A stretch of DNA of 64,000 bases, from NCBI GenBank assembly GCA_012976225.1, contig JAAVVG010000015.1, positions 62,001-126,000 on the forward strand. Reading direction: 5' to 3'. The translations under genes were made by a program, and so were the position numbers. Of the stretch, positions 32,680-43,423 are shown in pieces (positions within the stretch are counted from its first letter, which is position 1; every line of letters starts with the position of its first letter). The notes under the pieces were generated by a model that worked only from the letters and a program-made list of their open reading frames with translations, was not told the DNA's origin and did not search any database. The stretch is from Golubevia sp. BC0850 (lineage: Eukaryota > Basidiomycota > Exobasidiomycetes > Golubeviales > Golubeviaceae).

Positions 32680-33398
32680 TTACATTGCATTTAAACCATC
32701 TAATAAGGATTCACTTTCTCCTGAATGAAGAGCTTCGAGTTGTGAGAGAGAAGTTGAGGTCTGAGAAAGTTTGGTAGGAAAAGAAAGAAGTTGAGCTAGG
32801 GTAAGAGGAAACACGCCGTCATTTTCTCTCGTGATTGAAGTGTTTGCTTACCAAGTGTATATGAGCTTCTATCTGAGCCACGAGTTCAGCTTGTGAGACC
32901 AGTCTCCTATCGAAGGGAAGATTGATCGGAAAAGATGCAGAAAGAAAGTTAAACTCGATCCTTCAAACTTGAATGACAATCCGAGCCTTCTTACCTATCT
33001 AGAATCTCCAGTTTCTTTTCTACAAACTCAATCCCTTCCATAGGTTCCATAGCTAAAAAGACGTTCTGTCCAAGGTTCAAAATCGGTTTCTCATTCTTCG
33101 AAACTTTGAGATCCAATTTTTCATTTTCCTTTCCATTACCAGCTATATCCAATTGTCTGCTAGTAAACTGTGAAGCTGAAGTCGATTTACTGTCAAGAGA
33201 TCTTTCTCTCAATAGAGTTTGAAGAATCCTTCGTAAATTGATGTAATTCGTTCTTTCTTCTTTCATGGAAATCAGCTTCTTGTCGGCTAAGTCTAAGTCT
33301 GGGAGTAAACACTCTGATAGAAACGCTCTTGATGAATTTAATACTCTGGAAGTTTCTGCTGTAGATGGAGGTTCTGAAGCTGTCGAATTGGATCTCAT
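32680..33398 (-). CDS. UXT-like alpha-type prefoldin subunit
   Basis: Three exons: 33398-32995, 32906-32852, 32760-32680 (540 nt, 179 aa). The order of elements matches prefoldin alpha/UXT: an N-terminal helix (RAFLSECLLPDLDLADKKLI, then MKEERTNYINLRRILQTL), the beta-hairpin part (ILNLGQNVFLAMEPMEGIEF) and a C-terminal coiled helix (VEKKLEILDRRLVSQAELVA, QIEAHIHL). Human UXT has a comparable LRNTIERL and VDLGCNFYV layout. It would act in R2TP/prefoldin-like assembly or tubulin/actin folding. A Ser/Lys-rich insert (KSTSASQFTSRQ, GNGKENEK) separates helix and hairpin. The start is the ATG before RSNSTASEPPST; an open frame continues upstream across the promoter of the divergent gene, so the first ATG was not used. 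Confidence 0.72.
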
Positions 33399-33505
33399 TT
33401 TAGGACTGTTGGAGTTGGGAGAAGAAAGAACGACAAGATCGAGAAGACGAAGTCTCTTACTCTCTTTCCCCAACCCAACCTCGCAGTCCTCATAAACTTT
33501 CAAGA
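33399..33505. promoter_or_regulatory. Shared 107-bp divergent promoter
   Basis: Only 107 bp separate the ATGs of the prefoldin-like gene (-) and the LYR-family gene (+). No TATA box is obvious. Both genes probably start here or have overlapping 5' UTRs. Confidence 0.5.
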
Positions 33506-34123
33506 ATGCCACCGATTGGACATCCTCTACGCCCTCAAGCCATAGGTTTATACAAAACAGTAAGCCACTTTGACCAATTGAGTCACCGGCTGATTTGACC
33601 CTTCCCTTGCAAGGCATCTGACTCATCCTACACTCTTTTTTCTCATTCTTTCCACAGCTTCACCGATTAGGTAGAGACTATCCAGATCCGAATTATCATT
33701 TCCTAGAAAAGTTAAGAGCAGTTTCTAGTAAAAATGCCCATTTGACAGATGAGAAGGAATGTCAGAAATGGTTAGATTTAGGAGAACATATACGGAAAGG
33801 TGAGGGCAAATGCTACGCAAAAGAAAGGTCTTTCTTTTGAACGACAGAATGAAACGCTATTTCGGAACTGACTATGGTATAATTTTTTGTCTATTCTGCA
33901 TCTTGCTCTACTCGCCCTCTTTCAATCATAAAGAGACGGAAGGTGAGTTGGCTTCGTCGTTGTGGAGAACGAGTAGAAAAGAGTAGAGTTGCTCTCGCAG
34001 ATGCTTGCTGATTGACCCTCTGCTGACTTCTTTTGAGTTTCTTTTCTATTATACCCTACAACAGCTCTATACTTTCTAAAGAAGTATCGGACGCTTCGTG
34101 GACGATACTTTAAGGATGATTAG
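33506..34123 (+). CDS. LYR-motif protein, ETFRF1/LYRM5-like
   Basis: Four exons: 33506-33559, 33658-33799, 33934-33942, 34065-34123 (264 nt, 87 aa, the usual size). The assembled protein follows LYRM5/ETFRF1 end to end: LYKTLHRLGRDYPDPNYHF, FLEKLRAVSSKNAHLTDEKE, LGEHIRKETEALYFLKKYRT and LRGRYFKDD. LYRM5 removes FAD from, and so controls, mitochondrial electron-transfer flavoprotein; LYR proteins bind the acyl carrier protein. The LYR tripeptide is LYK here. The third exon is only 9 nt (AGACGGAAG), coding the ETE that links the two helices; without it the family-conserved spacing is lost. Introns 2 and 3 have GTGAGG and GTGAGT donors. The protein is too small and too spliced to appear as a long frame. 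Confidence 0.85.
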
Positions 34124-34353
34124 AGAGGACATCATCGACACCTTCTCCACTTCCTTTCTTGCTCAGCTCTGTCTTGTACTTATATCCCAACACAATCTCA
34201 ATTCAGCTCGCCATCAGATAATCAGAAAGTGGGCATCGGCTGATGTGTAGACGTTTTGAAGCTTGACGGAGGAGCATCACTTCTCTACAATTCTTAATCT
34301 CTCGACCACAGCCCATATCGTCCATCCTCTTTGATTCTCACCTTCTTGACTGG

Positions 34354-36680
34354 ATGTCGTCCGGGCTAGAAGCTACCATCCCAACTACGACAACGAATCC
34401 AACTTTCAAGGATGCATCAACTTTAAAGAAGTCTCCAAGTTTTTTCTCAAAGTTCTCTCTCTATTCAACCGAGCTAGATCTTCTAATTCTATCAACTGTT
34501 CTAAAACTCTTTCTCTTCCCAACTTATCATTCAACCGATTTCGAAGTTCATAGAAATTGGTTAGCAATCACAAACTCTCTACCAATCCATCTATGGTATT
34601 TTGATGAAACTTCAGAATGGACATTAGATTATCCTCCATTCTTTGCATATTTCTCTTATTTCCTTTCAATCCCTTCAAAACTCTTTGATCCTTTAATAAC
34701 TTCTTTGATAGATGGATTAGAGCATTCAGAATGGTCAACAAAGGTTTATATGAGATTGACTGTAATCTTCACTGAGGTTGTAATGGTGGGAGCTTTGTTG
34801 GCTTTGAGTAAACAGTCTAGAAAGGAACAACAACAACAGGGAATTGAAGATGAAGAAAGTAAAAACATTAGAAAAGTTTCAACAGCTAGTTTGTTGTTTC
34901 ATCCTGGATTGATCATTGTCGATCACATTCATTTTCAGTACAATGGGTTTCTTTATGGAGTTTTACTTTGGTCAATTTGGGCTGCTAGAGAGGTGAGTTG
35001 GTGCCGATGGTGAAGTTGAGAGAATATGGGAAGGAGCGACTATTCGGAGACTCTACTTGAAACCTGATGGAATGGAAACTCGGAGTGTAGAAGTGAGAAG
35101 AAGAGGTCGGAAGGGAGGTCGACCTATCGAAGCCCAGAGGCCCTGATCCTCTGGTTCTGTGCTTCATTTTATTTCCTGAGATATATTTCAGAGAGGTTTG
35201 AGATCTTCTATCTCAATTGGTCAGGCAGGATGGCTTGTGAAGCTGACCCGCCTTCTCTCTCCCCGTCATCTCCTCTCAGGGTAAACCTCTACTGTGCGCT
35301 TTCCTCTTCTCTTCTCTCCTCAACCTCAAACATATCTACATCTACATAGCTCCAGCATTTTTCATCTTCTTACTCAGAAGTTACATTCTCCCACCCTCAA
35401 CAAACCTCAACTCAACTTTCTCATCCCCTTTCGAACGACTTCTCAATTTAGGAACTCTAACTTTAATCCCCTTTTTCATTTCCTTAGGACCTTTACTAAT
35501 CTCTGGATTTAGACATCCAGAAGGTCCAATCTCAGTGATTTCACAAATGATATCTAGGTTATTTCCATTCAGTAGAGGTGTAAATCATGCATATTGGGCT
35601 GCAAATGTTTGGGCTCTTTATACTGGTTTGGATCGAGTTCTTTTATTTCTTGTTAGAAAGAAACCGGGTTTCACATCTAATTTATCTATCTTGTTCTCGA
35701 TTGATATCGATCAAAGTTCAATGAAATCAGCTTCAAGAGGTTTAATAGGAGATACAACTTTCTCAATCTTGCCAACTCCAACACCTTTAATTTGTTTCAT
35801 CTTAACACTCGTTCCAATTTTAATCTACTTAATCAAATTATGGTTGAAACCTACTTTCAAAAACTTCCTATCTTCAATAATCTTATGTGGATTCTCAAGT
35901 TTTCTTTTCGGTTGGCATGTTCATGAGAAGGCGATCCTATTAGTTTTGATCCCTTTGACTTTTTTAGCCAATTCAAATTATGAAAACTTTAGAACTTTTC
36001 AATTGCTAACCGTTTGTGGAGTTTTTGGATTGTTTCCGTTACTTTTCGATGGGAATGAAACTATCATCAAATTGGTTTATACTTTCCTTTGGTGTTTGAT
36101 CGTGTTTGGAAATTTGAAAAAATCAGTCTACAGAACTTTTCCTGGGAATTTAAGTTTCTTGATTCATGGTTTTGAAACTCTTTATCTTCTAGGATTCTTT
36201 TTACTTCAGGTTTATGTTTCTTTACTTCATCCGATTTTCTTTAGGAGGATTCCTGATCAAATGGATTCTAAAGACTTGATTTCAAAGGAGGTTCAGGATT
36301 TGAAAATCAACCAACCTTTAGAAACCACCAGCTCAGATTCAACAATTTTAGATTCTTCAACCGAAAAATTCCAAGAAGTTTTTAATTCAGCAGCTGAAGC
36401 TTTAGGTTTGAATTCCAGCAAAAGTGACACGATTTCAAGTGAGAAGCAAGTGATGAATTCTATGGAGTTCCTACCTCTTATGATGATCAGTGTTTATTGC
36501 TCTATTGGAGTGATTTGGTGTTGGTTAAGGTTTTCTTTTAGTTATTTGTTGGATGAAGTTGAGATCAAGGAGAGACTGAATCGAAAGACTGGAGAGAGGG
36601 AAAGGGAGAGGGAGAGAGAAAAGAAAAGGGCTGGATTGAGAGAAGGTAGTCAAACTGCTGAGAGCCAACAAATCAGTTGA
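34354..36680 (+). CDS. ALG8: ALG8 alpha-1,3-glucosyltransferase
   Basis: ER enzyme that adds the second glucose from dolichyl-P-glucose to Glc1Man9GlcNAc2-PP-dolichol in N-glycan assembly. Two exons: 34354-34992 and 35280-36680 (679 aa; the family is usually about 550-600). Hallmarks: YHSTDFEVHRNWLAITNSLP, LWYFDETSEWTLDYPPFFAY, HPGLIIVDHIHFQYNGFLYG, GVNHAYWAANVWALY and FGWHVHEKAIL. Distinguished from ALG6 by the HRNWLAIT and SEWTLDYPPFF forms. About 10-12 hydrophobic segments. The extra length comes from a Ser-rich luminal or cytosolic insert near 560-610 and a basic C-terminal tail (RERERERE-type repeat). The intron is 287 nt, phase 0. Confidence 0.93.
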
Positions 36681-37433
36681 AGAGAAAGAGTAAGAACCGA
36701 TGGGTTTCGGAGGTCTTATTCATCTCAAAATTTTGTAAATTTCTCATCAAATCTTGTCAATCTCTTTTTGAAGGTTGTGGACATCTTCCCCCTGCCAAGT
36801 CACCTTATCAATCCTTTTGAGAACAACACTTTGCCGTGGTCATGTCTCTCTCTCTCTGTGCTTTCTTCTAACTGTCAACTTCTTCAAACCTCTCTTCTTT
36901 CAAAAGTAGAAATGTTGGTCGACTTCCTGTCTGGAGAAAGGATTTCGAAGCGCTTGTTCAATAAGCCTCTCCCCTTGAGGCTCCTTCTCCATGACGCAAT
37001 ACGATGCGTGTCTATCTTTTGGAAAGCGCGTTCTTCTGCTTTTTAGCTCTTGGAGAAGAATCAGTGTTTTACAAGTTAAAATTGAGTGAAATTGAATGTT
37101 GGGTTCAGGTGAAAGGCCGAGGAGGTTGTAGGGTAAAATCGGTGAGGCTGTCAGCTGTCAGTAGCTGTGCAGAGACAAAGGGAAGGTTTTTGATGGGATT
37201 GTCAGAGTTGGTATGATGAGATGCATAGTTACATTATTCTAATCAAACGCGAAAGGAGTATCATCAGAAGATTCAACGTTGCCTTTGAGAGCGATTAATG
37301 ATTCAAGCTGAGATTGCAGAGGCCAAAGGGGATCCAACGCGATTCAATTTTCAAACCTCCTCACTCTCCCTCTCCCTCTACCATCCAGCAACCTTTCTCT
37401 CTTTTCGCGTTAAGAGGAAGAATTCCAATCAAC
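36681..37433. other. Intergenic: ALG8 3' end and LSH promoter
   Basis: About 750 bp. Open frames of 70-92 codons on the plus strand have no signature. No TATA box recognised. The last 120 bp before the LSH ATG are in frame with it without a stop, but the first ATG with an acidic start is at 37434. Confidence 0.5.
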
Positions 37434-40400
37434 ATGGACAACCCAGAAGTCAAGCCGAATGGAGTAGGTGAAACTAATCCTGAACCTGAAGCAGAACAAG
37501 TTGAAGTAGAAGAAGAGGAAGAAGAATTGTCTGAAGAAACCAAAGAATTACTCGAAGCAGCCAGAGAAGCTGATGAAGAGGTTACCAATGGGAATTCAAA
37601 ACAAGAAGAAGAAGAAGGAACACCAGATGAAACTGAAACACCTGTCAAGAAACAAAGAGGTAGACCTAAACTCAGTTTAACTCAGAAAAAGCAAGCAAAG
37701 GAGGAAGCCGAAGATCCAGCTGTGAGTAAACATCGCGACAACCAAGGAATAAGCAATCAGCGAATAGGAAAAGGAAAAGGAAAGGAGGATTCTATTGGTA
37801 CTTTCAAAGGAAATAGGAAGGGCAATGACGTTTAGGAGATGTTAGGATTATAGATGAACTAATCCCCCCCCCACCCCTCCCCTTCCCTTCCACCCATCCT
37901 CCTTCTTCCAGGTTCGTGAAGAACGTACTAAAAAGTTAAATGCACTACTTCAACGTTCTTCAGCCTGGTCAGGAATCATGCGTAAGAAAATGGAAGAAGA
38001 ACGTATGTCTAGGGAACAAGAAGCAGCTACTGGTGGACCTAAACGTGGTAGAAGAGGTAGACCTCCAGCTGGAGCACCAAAGAAAAGAACCGGTTTAGAA
38101 ATCTCTGATTACATTGATGAATCGGTCATCGCTGCTGCTGAAGATTCAAACAATGCTGCTAACGCTGAAGGTTCTTCTAGAAAGAAACAAAAGGGAAATG
38201 AAGGTACTGCTTTAACTGTCACTACTGGAGGTGAAGGGGAAAAAGAACCTGAAAAAGAAAAAGGTAGACAACCTAGATTAGTTACTGGTGCTGTTCTTAG
38301 AGATTATCAAATTGAAGGTTATGAATGGTTGGTAGGTCTTTATAGTCAAGGTTTAAATGGGATTTTAGCTGATGAAATGGGTCTTGGGTGAGTTTGGCAA
38401 GGGTTTCGAGACGACCTTTTATCTAGGCGCGCTACTCGATCTGAGCTAGAGTCTCTTGCTGATCCTTTCAATCCTCTTTCTTTATACCTTTTGAACCTAT
38501 TTTCAAACTTCTCTTTCTCAGAAAAGTGAGTTGTTTGAAGTTTAATTGACGAGATGGTTTGGGTCCAAGCTACTTACTAACTAGAAATCTTCCTTCTCCT
38601 TCTCCCTCTCCCTCTCCCTCTCCTTATAGACTCTTCAAACCATTTCCTTCCTAGCTCATCTACGTGATAATGGAGTTTGGGGACCTTTTTTAATCGTAGC
38701 TCCACTTTCTACCATTCATAATTGGGTGAATGAATTCAATCGGTGAGTTAGTCGTGTTCAAGCTTTCTTCCTTTGCTCCTTCTTCTGTTCTCTCTCTTTC
38801 TCTCTTACTCAACACCCATCACTTTTTCTTTCTCCAGTTTCACTCCTACTTTCCCAGTCTTGTTATATCACGGTACTCAACCTCAACGTAAGGAGATGCG
38901 TAACCTTCATCTCAAGAAACCAACCACTCCAGCTGCCGAAATGAAATTCCCGGTGATTATCACTTCTTTTGAAATCGTGATTCAAGATCGTCAATACCTT
39001 GCTCAACATGAATATAAGTACATCATCGTTGACGAAGGTCATCGTTTGAAGAACATGAATTGCAAGTGAGTTTTTGGAGCTGACCCAAGAGTAGATTGGG
39101 AACACTTGCATTGGATTGAAGATCTGACAACACCCTTTCTTCTCTCTTTCTTATCAGATTGATTCGTGAACTCAAGACTTACCTCAGTGCTGGTCGCCTT
39201 ATTCTTACTGGAACTCCTTTGCATGTGAGTAAACTCTTTTGAATGTTACATCGTGGGCTTCTGGATCGCAACGAGTGCTGATTCTTCTTCTTCTTTCTTG
39301 TTCCACATTCTCTTTAGAACAACCTCACCGAGCTTTGGTCTCTACTCAACTTCATTCTTCCAGATATCTTTGATGATTTGGAAACTTTCGAGAAATGGTG
39401 AGTTTTGAAAACAAGTGTGCTGACCTCTAGTTGTGAGAAAGTCAAAAGGAAATCAATTTTTTTGCAGAGAACTCCCAACGCAAAAGCTTCTACGGCCAAT
39501 GAAGGTATCAAGGCTCAACATGAAATGAAATTCATCTTCTCATCTTTCTTCTATTCGTTCCAGGTTCGATTTCTCTGGAATTCACGATGAACAAGGAGAG
39601 AAGAAGCTATTGGCCGGAGATCATCAAACCAACATCATCACTCAACTTCACGAGATTCTAAAGCCTTTCTTACTTCGTCGTTTAAAGACCGATGTTGAGC
39701 AGAACCTTCCACCAAAGAAGGAATACCTTCTTTACGCTCCTCTCACTGCAACTCAAAAGGATCTCTACGAAGCAGTAGTCAATCACACAATCCGTGACAG
39801 ATTACTCGAACATAAGACTGGAATGAGCATCACCGAGATCGAGGAGATCAGAAACGCTCCTCCATTGTCTCGTGCAGAATCTTCCTCTGCTCGTTCTTCT
39901 CGCATGCCAACTCCTTCTACTTCTTCTGCTCCTGGAACTCCTTCTGGATCGGAAACTCCAGTTACTATAGGAGAGGATGGTCAAGTGATTAAACGTCGTG
40001 GTAGACCTAGAAAATCAGGGGAACCTCTTAGAGATTTGATTCCAGCTGAGAGAAGAAATACTCCAAGACGTAGTGCTGCTCACGTAGGATCTTATCAATT
40101 AGATGAAAATGATACCACTTATCTCAACAGGCTCGAATATGAAGCCAATAATGAACCAGTCCTTCCAGATTTAACTCCAGCTGCTGTAGCTAGACAAGCT
40201 AAGGAATTCGCCATCAAGGAAGCTCAAAAGCAAATCAACAACATGCATCTGGAGAACATTGTGATGCAATTACGTAAGCTTTGTTGTCATCCTTTCTTAT
40301 TCGATTGGCCTGTAGATCCTTCTACTGGAACTAATATCGTCACTCAAGATCTAATCAACGTCTCTGGTAAAATGTTAATGTTGAATCGTTTATTGGATGC

Positions 40401-41281
40401 TCTCTTTTTGAAAGGTCATAAGGTTTTAATCTTCTCTCAATTCACTACCATGTTGGACATTATTGAGGATTGGGCTAATGCTTATAAAAAATTGAGAACT
40501 TGTAGAATTGATGGAAGTACTCCACTTGAAATCAGAAGAGAACAAATTAAGAGCTTTAATGAAGAAACTGGGAAAGATGCTTGCAATCTCTTTTTACTTA
40601 GTACTAGAGCTGGTGGATTGGGAATCAATTTGGTTTCGGCTGATACTGTTATTTTCTATGACAGTGATTGGGTGAGTGTTGGGAAGGTGGTGCTAGAAGC
40701 GAGACTTGAGTTTGAGAACTGATTTTTTCCTTCCCTTTTTTTACTTCTACAGAACCCTCAAATGGATCTGCAAGCTCAAGATCGTGTTCATCGTATTGGA
40801 CAAACCAGAGTCAGTGGTCTCTCTTTTCCCAAAAAAGTCTCCCCCGGCGTTTGATTTTTGACTTTGGCTTTTCTCTTCTCTCTCCCTTTCTCAGCCTGTC
40901 CTGATCTACCGTCTGGTCTCTCAAAACACAGTCGAACAATCCGTCTTATCAAGAGCAGGTAACAAGCGTAAATTAGAAGCCTTAGTCATTCAACAAGGTC
41001 AATTCAAACAAGCCGGTGGAGGTGGTACTGCCAAAAGTACAATCGAAACTATGGCTGCTGAACTTCTGAAACTGAAAAATGAAGAAATCAAATTGGTTAA
41101 CGAAAATGATGAAATCATTTCTGATAAAACTTTGGAAGCTCTTTTGGATAGAAGTGAAGCTGCTTATGCTAGAGAATCTGGTTGGATGAGTAAAATTGAA
41201 GGTGAATCTGGTGCTACTTTTGAAGTCACTGAAACTAAGGTTGATGAAGGCTCTGAGGAAGTCGCTAAGAACCTTCTTTAA
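37434..41281 (+). CDS. SNF2-family chromatin remodeller, LSH/HELLS/DDM1/IRC5 type
   Basis: DNA-dependent ATPase that slides nucleosomes; relatives keep DNA methylation and heterochromatin (LSH, DDM1) or aid cohesin loading (IRC5). Ten exons: 37434-37721, 37912-38387, 38522-38525, 38630-38742, 38838-39065, 39158-39224, 39318-39397, 39564-40671, 40753-40809, 40895-41281 (2808 nt, 935 aa). Motifs: [13 protein letters not shown] (Lys 256), Ia [95 protein letters not shown]-type [12 protein letters not shown] and [11 protein letters not shown] are LSH-clade marks. Three AT-hook-like GRP motifs: [26 protein letters not shown], the last in an insert within the helicase region. The third exon is 4 nt and supplies the Walker A Gly-Lys. 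Confidence 0.93.
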
Positions 41282-41850
41282 AGGTGGTAAAGAGGTGGGT
41301 TTCGGAGGAAGTTCTGGTAAAAGTTCTCGTAATAATCCCCCCTCTTTCCTTTCCGTTCATGGTCTAAAACACTGCTATCTTTCTATTTCTGTGCCTTTCT
41401 TTCTCGGTTGTGTTGTTTCTTTTAGTGTATCTCCATAATCTCATAAACCCAATCTTTTCTCATCAAGAAACCTGTTAGACGTTTTTAGAGACTAAAACGA
41501 ACGCATTCTCCCCTGCCCCCCCCCTCTCCCTTTCTTTTTTCTGCCTCTTCTCTCTCATTCTGTTTTGCTCTCTGAACCTTTTTTTTGTCTTTATGTCATG
41601 TCAACCCAGACTCGTTCTCAAACAAACATCAACCTTAAAGCTTTACTTTCGAAAGACCTAAGTGAGGTACGATGCAATTGGGCTGACAAAAGAAGGAGGG
41701 AGAAGTAGGGAGGGTGAAAAGGAACAAAGGTTCTGGAGAACAGGTAGAGGAGCAAGACTGTTTTCCAAAGTTCCTACTCTTTCCTTTTCGCTTGAGTGCT
41801 CTTCTTGTTGGGCTTGAGCAATCTTGAAGAGTTGTCAAGTCGCTTAAAAT
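41282..41850. other. Intergenic, convergent 3' ends
   Basis: Between LSH and the modular secreted-protein gene. Pyrimidine-rich on the plus strand with a CCCCCCCCC run near 41517. No gene seen. Confidence 0.55.
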
Positions 41851-43075
41851 TCAGAAATCTCCTCCAAGGTCAGCAGCCAATTTTGAAACAAAGGCCATTC
41901 CTTCATCACTGGCAATGATGTCTTCGGCTAGAGTAGAAGAACGCGAGAAGGAAGAGAAATAGAAAGAGGAGATTTGGGAAAGTCAGAGTTTTCCAACTTT
42001 CATATATTTCTTGAAAGGAATGTCGACGCCTCGGTCGGTACACAATGTTTTCGACTCACCTTCTTTGGTCTTGGCTTTTCTCTCCGCCGCGATAACCCTG
42101 AGATTAAAGAAATGAGGTTCAACCATTTAAAAATCAGTGCTTTGTCCACCAAAGGGGAAGTTCTCGAAAAAACTGTCTGTCTCACAAAGCACTGAGAGCA
42201 GAAGCGACAAGTGTCGCTCCTCCCCAGACAGCAGCACCCGTCTTACTGAAGGGATCTCTAGCAGAGATCGAGCCGATGTCGTAGCCCTAGAAGATCGGGA
42301 ACGGTGGAAGTGAGAGATCAAAGTGGGGATGAGAGAGGTGGGAGGTTTCAATGGTTTGCTTTTCCGACTCTTGTTTGCGAGACTTGCTTTTCCCATCGGT
42401 TCAATATCAGAGTAGGACTCACCCGAGCTGACAGATCTCTCTTCTCGACAAGATCAATAGCCATTTTGGAGATAAAAGCTTTGCCTTCATCGCTGGCAAG
42501 GAAGTCTTCGGCTGAATGGAAAATGGAACGAAGTAACAGGCGATAAGTAAAAAGGAGAGCAAATGTCAGTCTGTCGTCAAACAAGGGTCTTGAACGGACT
42601 CAATATCACTATCTCTCTGCTTGAGGGAGGCTATAGTCTGACTTCCGACGATTCTTTCGCTGGGACAGTTCAACTGACCTTCTTTGTTGTTCTTGGCTTT
42701 GTAATAGACCCTGAGAGAAAGAGAATTGTAACGTCAGTTGATTGCCTCGTACAAACGAGGAAGTTCTGACGAGCTAACACTTACCAACCACTGAGAGCAG
42801 AAGCGACAGCTGCAGCTCCTGTCCAAACAGCGGCTCCTGTCTTGCTGAAAGGATCTCTAGCAGAAAGAGAGTTGTAGTCCTAGAACGGTGTGGGCGGAAG
42901 TGAAGAGAGCAGAAAGAGGTGTGAGGCTTTGCGCTGATCGTCGTGTTCACCTTCTCTGATGCGTTTTTAAACTCACCTCAATTGAAAGGTCTCTTACTCT
43001 GTCTTCGACAGGAGCTGCAGAAGCATTCGAAGCCATGGCGACCAGAAGAGCTACAGTGATCTTGGCGAAGTGCAT
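41851..43075 (-). CDS. Secreted protein of two tandem three-exon modules
   Basis: Seven exons: 43075-42977, 42879-42785, 42710-42679, 42511-42423, 42286-42186, 42097-42060, 41927-41851 (531 nt, 176 aa). Exon 1 codes a signal peptide (MHFAKITVALLVAMASNASA) and short pro-piece. Exons 2-4 and 5-7 are copies: each module totals 216 nt and has the same intron phases (0/2, 2/1, 1/0). Shared protein features: SARDPFSKTGAAVW identical in both, a Gly/Ala-rich hydrophobic stretch (GAAAVASALSGW, GATLVASALSAL), KAK..KEAED, and ASDEG.AF.SK.A.DL. VEKR, a Kex2-type site, lies at the end of module 1. I know no family. The hydrophobic Gly/Ala segment could span a membrane or be a membrane-active peptide. A TATA-like box lies 188 bp upstream and a strong hairpin about 310 bp upstream. 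Confidence 0.85.
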
Positions 43076-43262
43076 GTTGACGTTGCAGAAAAGCTTGAGG
43101 CTAAAGGTTGAAACAAAGGGGTTAAAAGGTGAAAAAGAAAGAGAGAGAAAAGTAGCCGGCTACTGAGTAGAAGTGAAGAGAAAAGTGAAATAGAAGAAGA
43201 AGAAGCAGAAAGAAAAAGATAAAAAGACGGAATCAGAAGAGAATCGGAAAGTTCTAAATTCT

Positions 43263-43269
43263 GCTTATA
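43263..43269 (-). promoter_or_regulatory. TATA-like box of the modular secreted-protein gene
   Basis: GATATAAGC context on the minus strand, about 188 bp before the ATG. Weaker match than the other TATA boxes here. Confidence 0.45.
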
Positions 43270-43385
43270 TCTCTTTTTCCAGCATCGCCACGTCGATAGT
43301 AGTTCCGCATCCTATTGCCCTCAGACTTTCCGCTGCCTCAAAATTTAAAGAGTTCTATGAAAGAGGTACAGGAGGGACGTAGTCC

Positions 43386-43423
43386 GGAGGTCTGAGGGTT
43401 GCACCCCTTGTGCAACGACCTCC
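43386..43423. promoter_or_regulatory. Two-stem hairpin (nested inverted repeat)
   Basis: Outer arms GGAGGTC and GACCTCC (7 bp, perfect), a one-sided 5-base bulge, inner arms GTTGCAC and GTGCAAC (7 bp, perfect) and a CCCTT loop. Fourteen perfect pairs within 38 bases is unlikely by chance. It lies about 310 bp upstream of the modular secreted-protein ATG. It could be a dimer-binding DNA site or an RNA structure in a long 5' UTR. Confidence 0.5.

Noticed and set aside
36590-36630. GGGAGAGGGAGA-type repeat in ALG8
   Set aside because: In-frame simple repeat coding Arg-Glu in the C-terminal tail; not a separate feature.
38595-38629. CCCTCT repeat before LSH exon 4
   Set aside because: Extended polypyrimidine tract of the intron; no sign of a mobile element.
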